Of a stretch of 50,221 nt of DNA, positions 47,885 to 50,221 are shown in pieces. A program made the translations under genes and the position numbers. The notes beneath the pieces were generated by a model, which saw nothing but the letters and a program-made list of their open reading frames with translations, was not told the DNA's origin and did no database searches. Origin of the DNA: Phoronis australis (lineage: Eukaryota > Phoronida > Phoronidae); the NCBI GenBank assembly GCA_002633005.1, contig NMRA01000779.1, positions 75,271 to 125,491 of the forward strand, in the 5' to 3' direction. How positions within the stretch are numbered: position 1 is the first letter of the stretch; each line of letters begins with the position of its first letter.

Positions 47885-49330
47885 TGTGCTTTTAGGTTGT
47901 TTATTTGTCATAAAAATGGCCACTAGATGGCGCGAAAACATACAATCCGTCCGAAAAGGGGAACACTAAATGTCATTGCTTCTTAAATAGAAAGCTATAA
48001 TACACAAAATTTATAGAAATCCAACATGGAACTTCAGAGAAACAAATGAAAACAGAATAAAATGAAATTGGCTCTAGGGGGCACACTGTTCATTGGATCC
48101 GCCTGAAAGTCGTCATTGTCTGTTGTTGGCTTCATATAAAAACACTTACAAATTAATTTTGATAAAGATCCTGCAGTGGGTTTAGGAGATACAGATGCCT
48201 GTATTCAAAATTTTATGAAAATCCGTTGAGAATCTTTGAAGATACAGAGGTAAACGTAAAACTAAAATTGCACAACGGTACTCAGATCCATCTGAAAATC
48301 GCCATCGTCCATTGTCAACATCATATAAACACACTTTTTAAATTTAGTAAAGATCGTACAAACGGTGTAGGAGATACAGCCATGGGCGCAAAAAACGAAA
48401 CTGCCACTAGGAGGCGCCACAGTAGTCGAAGTCATCAGAAAATCATCGTCACTCATCCACTTCAAAGTAAAAACATAAACGCCAATTTTCACAATTATCC
48501 TGAAAGCAGTTTGGTTGATAGAGGGGTGGACGTCAAAAAACAGTAAAAATGGCCACCAGGTAGCGCAAACTAGGTCGAATCCATCTAAAAACGGAAACAA
48601 CGTCACCTCACTAACAGAAGCATATACACCAAATTTTATGAAAATACATTGAGGACCTTTGAAGATACAGAGGTAACCCTAAAAAAATAAAATTGCCACT
48701 AGGTGGCACACCAGTAGTAGTAGTCAGATCTGTCCGAAAGTTGTTGTTAGCTGTCATCATTTAAATGCACTAACTAAATATAGTAAAGATCCTGCAAACG
48801 GTTTAGGAGATATAGCGATAGACGCAAAAAACAAAACTGCCACTAGGAGGCGCCACAGTAGTCAAAGTCGTGGGAAAATCATCCTCAGCCCTTCTCTTTA
48901 TAGTAAGAGCATACATGCCAATTTTCACAATCATGCTTCTAGCTGTTCGGTTGATAAATGGGTGAACGCCAAAAAAAAAACAGACGCGAAAACAGTAAAA
49001 ATGGCCACTAGGTGGCGCAAACTACGTTGAATCTAACCGAAAACGGGAGGATAACGTCGTCTCACTAATAGATGTCTATATATTAAATTTTGTGAAAATA
49101 GGTCGAGGACCTTTGAAGATACAGAGGTAAACGTAAAAAATTAAATTGCCACTGGGGGGCACACCGGTAGTCAGATCCGTCCGAAAATCGCTCATGCCGT
49201 CCCATCCATGAAAGGAACACATGTGCAAAATTTCATGAACATATGTCAATTGGTTTTGGAGATACAGCAGCAGATGCCTGATAGATGCCGGCCGGAGATG
49301 ACGGCATAATGCGTCCACATATAAATATGT
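47885..49330. repeat. Tandem element of about 430-bp units with CTCF-core-like words
   Basis: Three partial units repeat in the same order: CTTTGAAGATACAGAGGTAA (about 48233, 48656 and 49109), a GCCACTAGG(T/A)GGC word, TTTAGTAAAGATC, GGAGATACAGC or a variant, AGGCGCCACAGTAGTC (about 48412 and 48846), and CCAATTTTCACAAT. Unit lengths are about 425 to 455 bp. It ends near CCGGCCGGAGATGACGGCAT. No coding frame or terminal repeats are convincing. It resembles large satellite-like or tailed MITE repeats of marine invertebrates. Confidence 0.75.
47920..49162 (+). promoter_or_regulatory. Cluster of eight CTCF-core-like motifs, one orientation
   Basis: Compared with the CTCF core CCASYAGRKGGCRS: perfect matches at 47920-47933 (CCACTAGATGGCGC), 48696-48709 (CCACTAGGTGGCAC) and 49005-49018 (CCACTAGGTGGCGC). 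One mismatch each at 48404-48417, 48553-48566, 48840-48853 and 49149-49162, and two mismatches at 48071-48084. All lie on the plus strand inside the tandem element. Binding is inference. Confidence 0.5.
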
Positions 49331-50050
49331 GGAAAATAAAAACAAATTAGACAGTCAAATGATTTAGTAATGACAAGTTTTAGTGAAAGCATAAACAAGT
49401 ATTTCAATTAGTCATACGCGGTAGGTCATGTTGACCAGTGCCAAGCTAAACACTACTAACAAGTGATGAGGCCTGCGCAATACACTGCCACGCAACACTG
49501 GGCAATCTTTATGGTCTGTGTTCCCCTGCACAGATGGAACAATTGAAACAATGTATTGGAGTACTTCCATCCTATTCATTGAAATTACTTAATGTTCAAA
49601 CATTTTCATTTTATTTCTCAAAATCAACAGGCATAGCCTCAGTCAGTTTGGAAGATAATTATTTTTCCAACATCCAAAATTTAAGATTTATTGTAGATTC
49701 TTCAGAACTCTCACCCTCACAGACGTGTAAATATCTACTCAAGGAATAAAACTACATTACAATCACACAGTAACAACTAACAATGTAGAAAGCTCATAGC
49801 TACGCTAAGCTTCGCATTTCAAAAAGCCCTTTGACAAAAATAGAGCCCAACATCTGAAAGGGATTTAGACAATGATGGAATACAATACAAAAATATCTCA
49901 ATAGTTATTGAAGCTCTTTCAGACTGGCACTCTAGAAAACACTGAACATAAGATATGCCAATAATAAAGCCCAATTCTATTGGAGAACACACAAGACAAT
50001 TTCATTATGCTAAAGTTAAACAATAATAGTATATTAGGTTAGTAACTGTT
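49331..50050. other. No gene recognised
   Basis: AT-rich DNA with one 71-codon frame at 49534 that has no motif or splice support. Confidence 0.4.
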
Positions 50051-50221
50051 CATACATGTATATACCAGTCAATTCTAAAGTCAAATAAACACACTCTACA
50101 TTAGCATAATATAGCATTATATTTACTAATACATGTATATACCATTCAATTCTAAAGTCAAATAAACACACTCTACATTAGCATAATATAGCATTATATT
50201 TACTAATACATGTATATACCA
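50051..50221. repeat. 77-bp tandem repeat running off the window
   Basis: ACATGTATATACCA recurs at about 50054, 50131 and 50208, with an almost identical 77-bp unit between. Two full units are visible and the array continues past the end. Confidence 0.92.

Overview
The window looks like nuclear DNA of an invertebrate animal, probably an invertebrate deuterostome (amphioxus, hemichordate or echinoderm type). The clade is inferred from style, not proven. Genes are split by GT-AG introns, intergenic and intronic DNA is crowded with minisatellites and non-autonomous transposons, and there is a decayed CR1/L2-type LINE carrying a 2A-like motif. There is a 385-base assembly gap at 38032-38416 and single Ns next to homopolymers.

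Region 1-8.6 kb has no host gene I can support. It holds a 38-bp minisatellite interrupted by the decayed LINE (about 1.1-4.65 kb) and a 30-bp minisatellite (5.7-5.96 kb).

Region 8.8-33 kb holds one large plus-strand gene that I assembled exon by exon from splice sites and phase. In order it encodes a signal peptide, a small 8-cysteine domain spread over four exons, ten thrombospondin type 1 repeats (TSRs) each in its own 171-nt phase 1-1 exon, an 837-nt exon with five more TSRs, a SEA domain split over three exons (113, 62 and 164 nt), one more TSR, and an LDL-receptor class A domain. The terminal exon is uncertain (candidates at 32956 and 31962). The predicted product is a secreted or surface glycoprotein of about 1,200 residues with very many N-glycosylation sequons and likely O-fucose and C-mannose sites. 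I do not recognise this architecture as a named gene. Its introns hold a tRNA-derived SINE split by a foldback MITE, a Tc1/mariner remnant, a 733-bp near-palindrome, several MITEs and many minisatellites. Two of the minisatellites resemble splice sites and lie next to real ones.

Region 34.7-40.1 kb holds a minus-strand gene, tail to tail with the TSR gene. Five coding exons join in phase to give a 182-residue Reeler-domain protein with a signal peptide and a hydrophobic C-terminal tail suggesting a GPI anchor.

Region 38.4-42.6 kb has two transposons with inverted ends, the second carrying a nested MITE. Region 42.6-46.7 kb is mostly featureless with transposon fragments. At 46.7-47.5 kb there is a tentative minus-strand gene start with a CARD-like exon. 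Region 47.9-49.3 kb is a tandem element with about 430-bp units and eight CTCF-core-like motifs in one orientation. The window ends inside a 77-bp tandem repeat.
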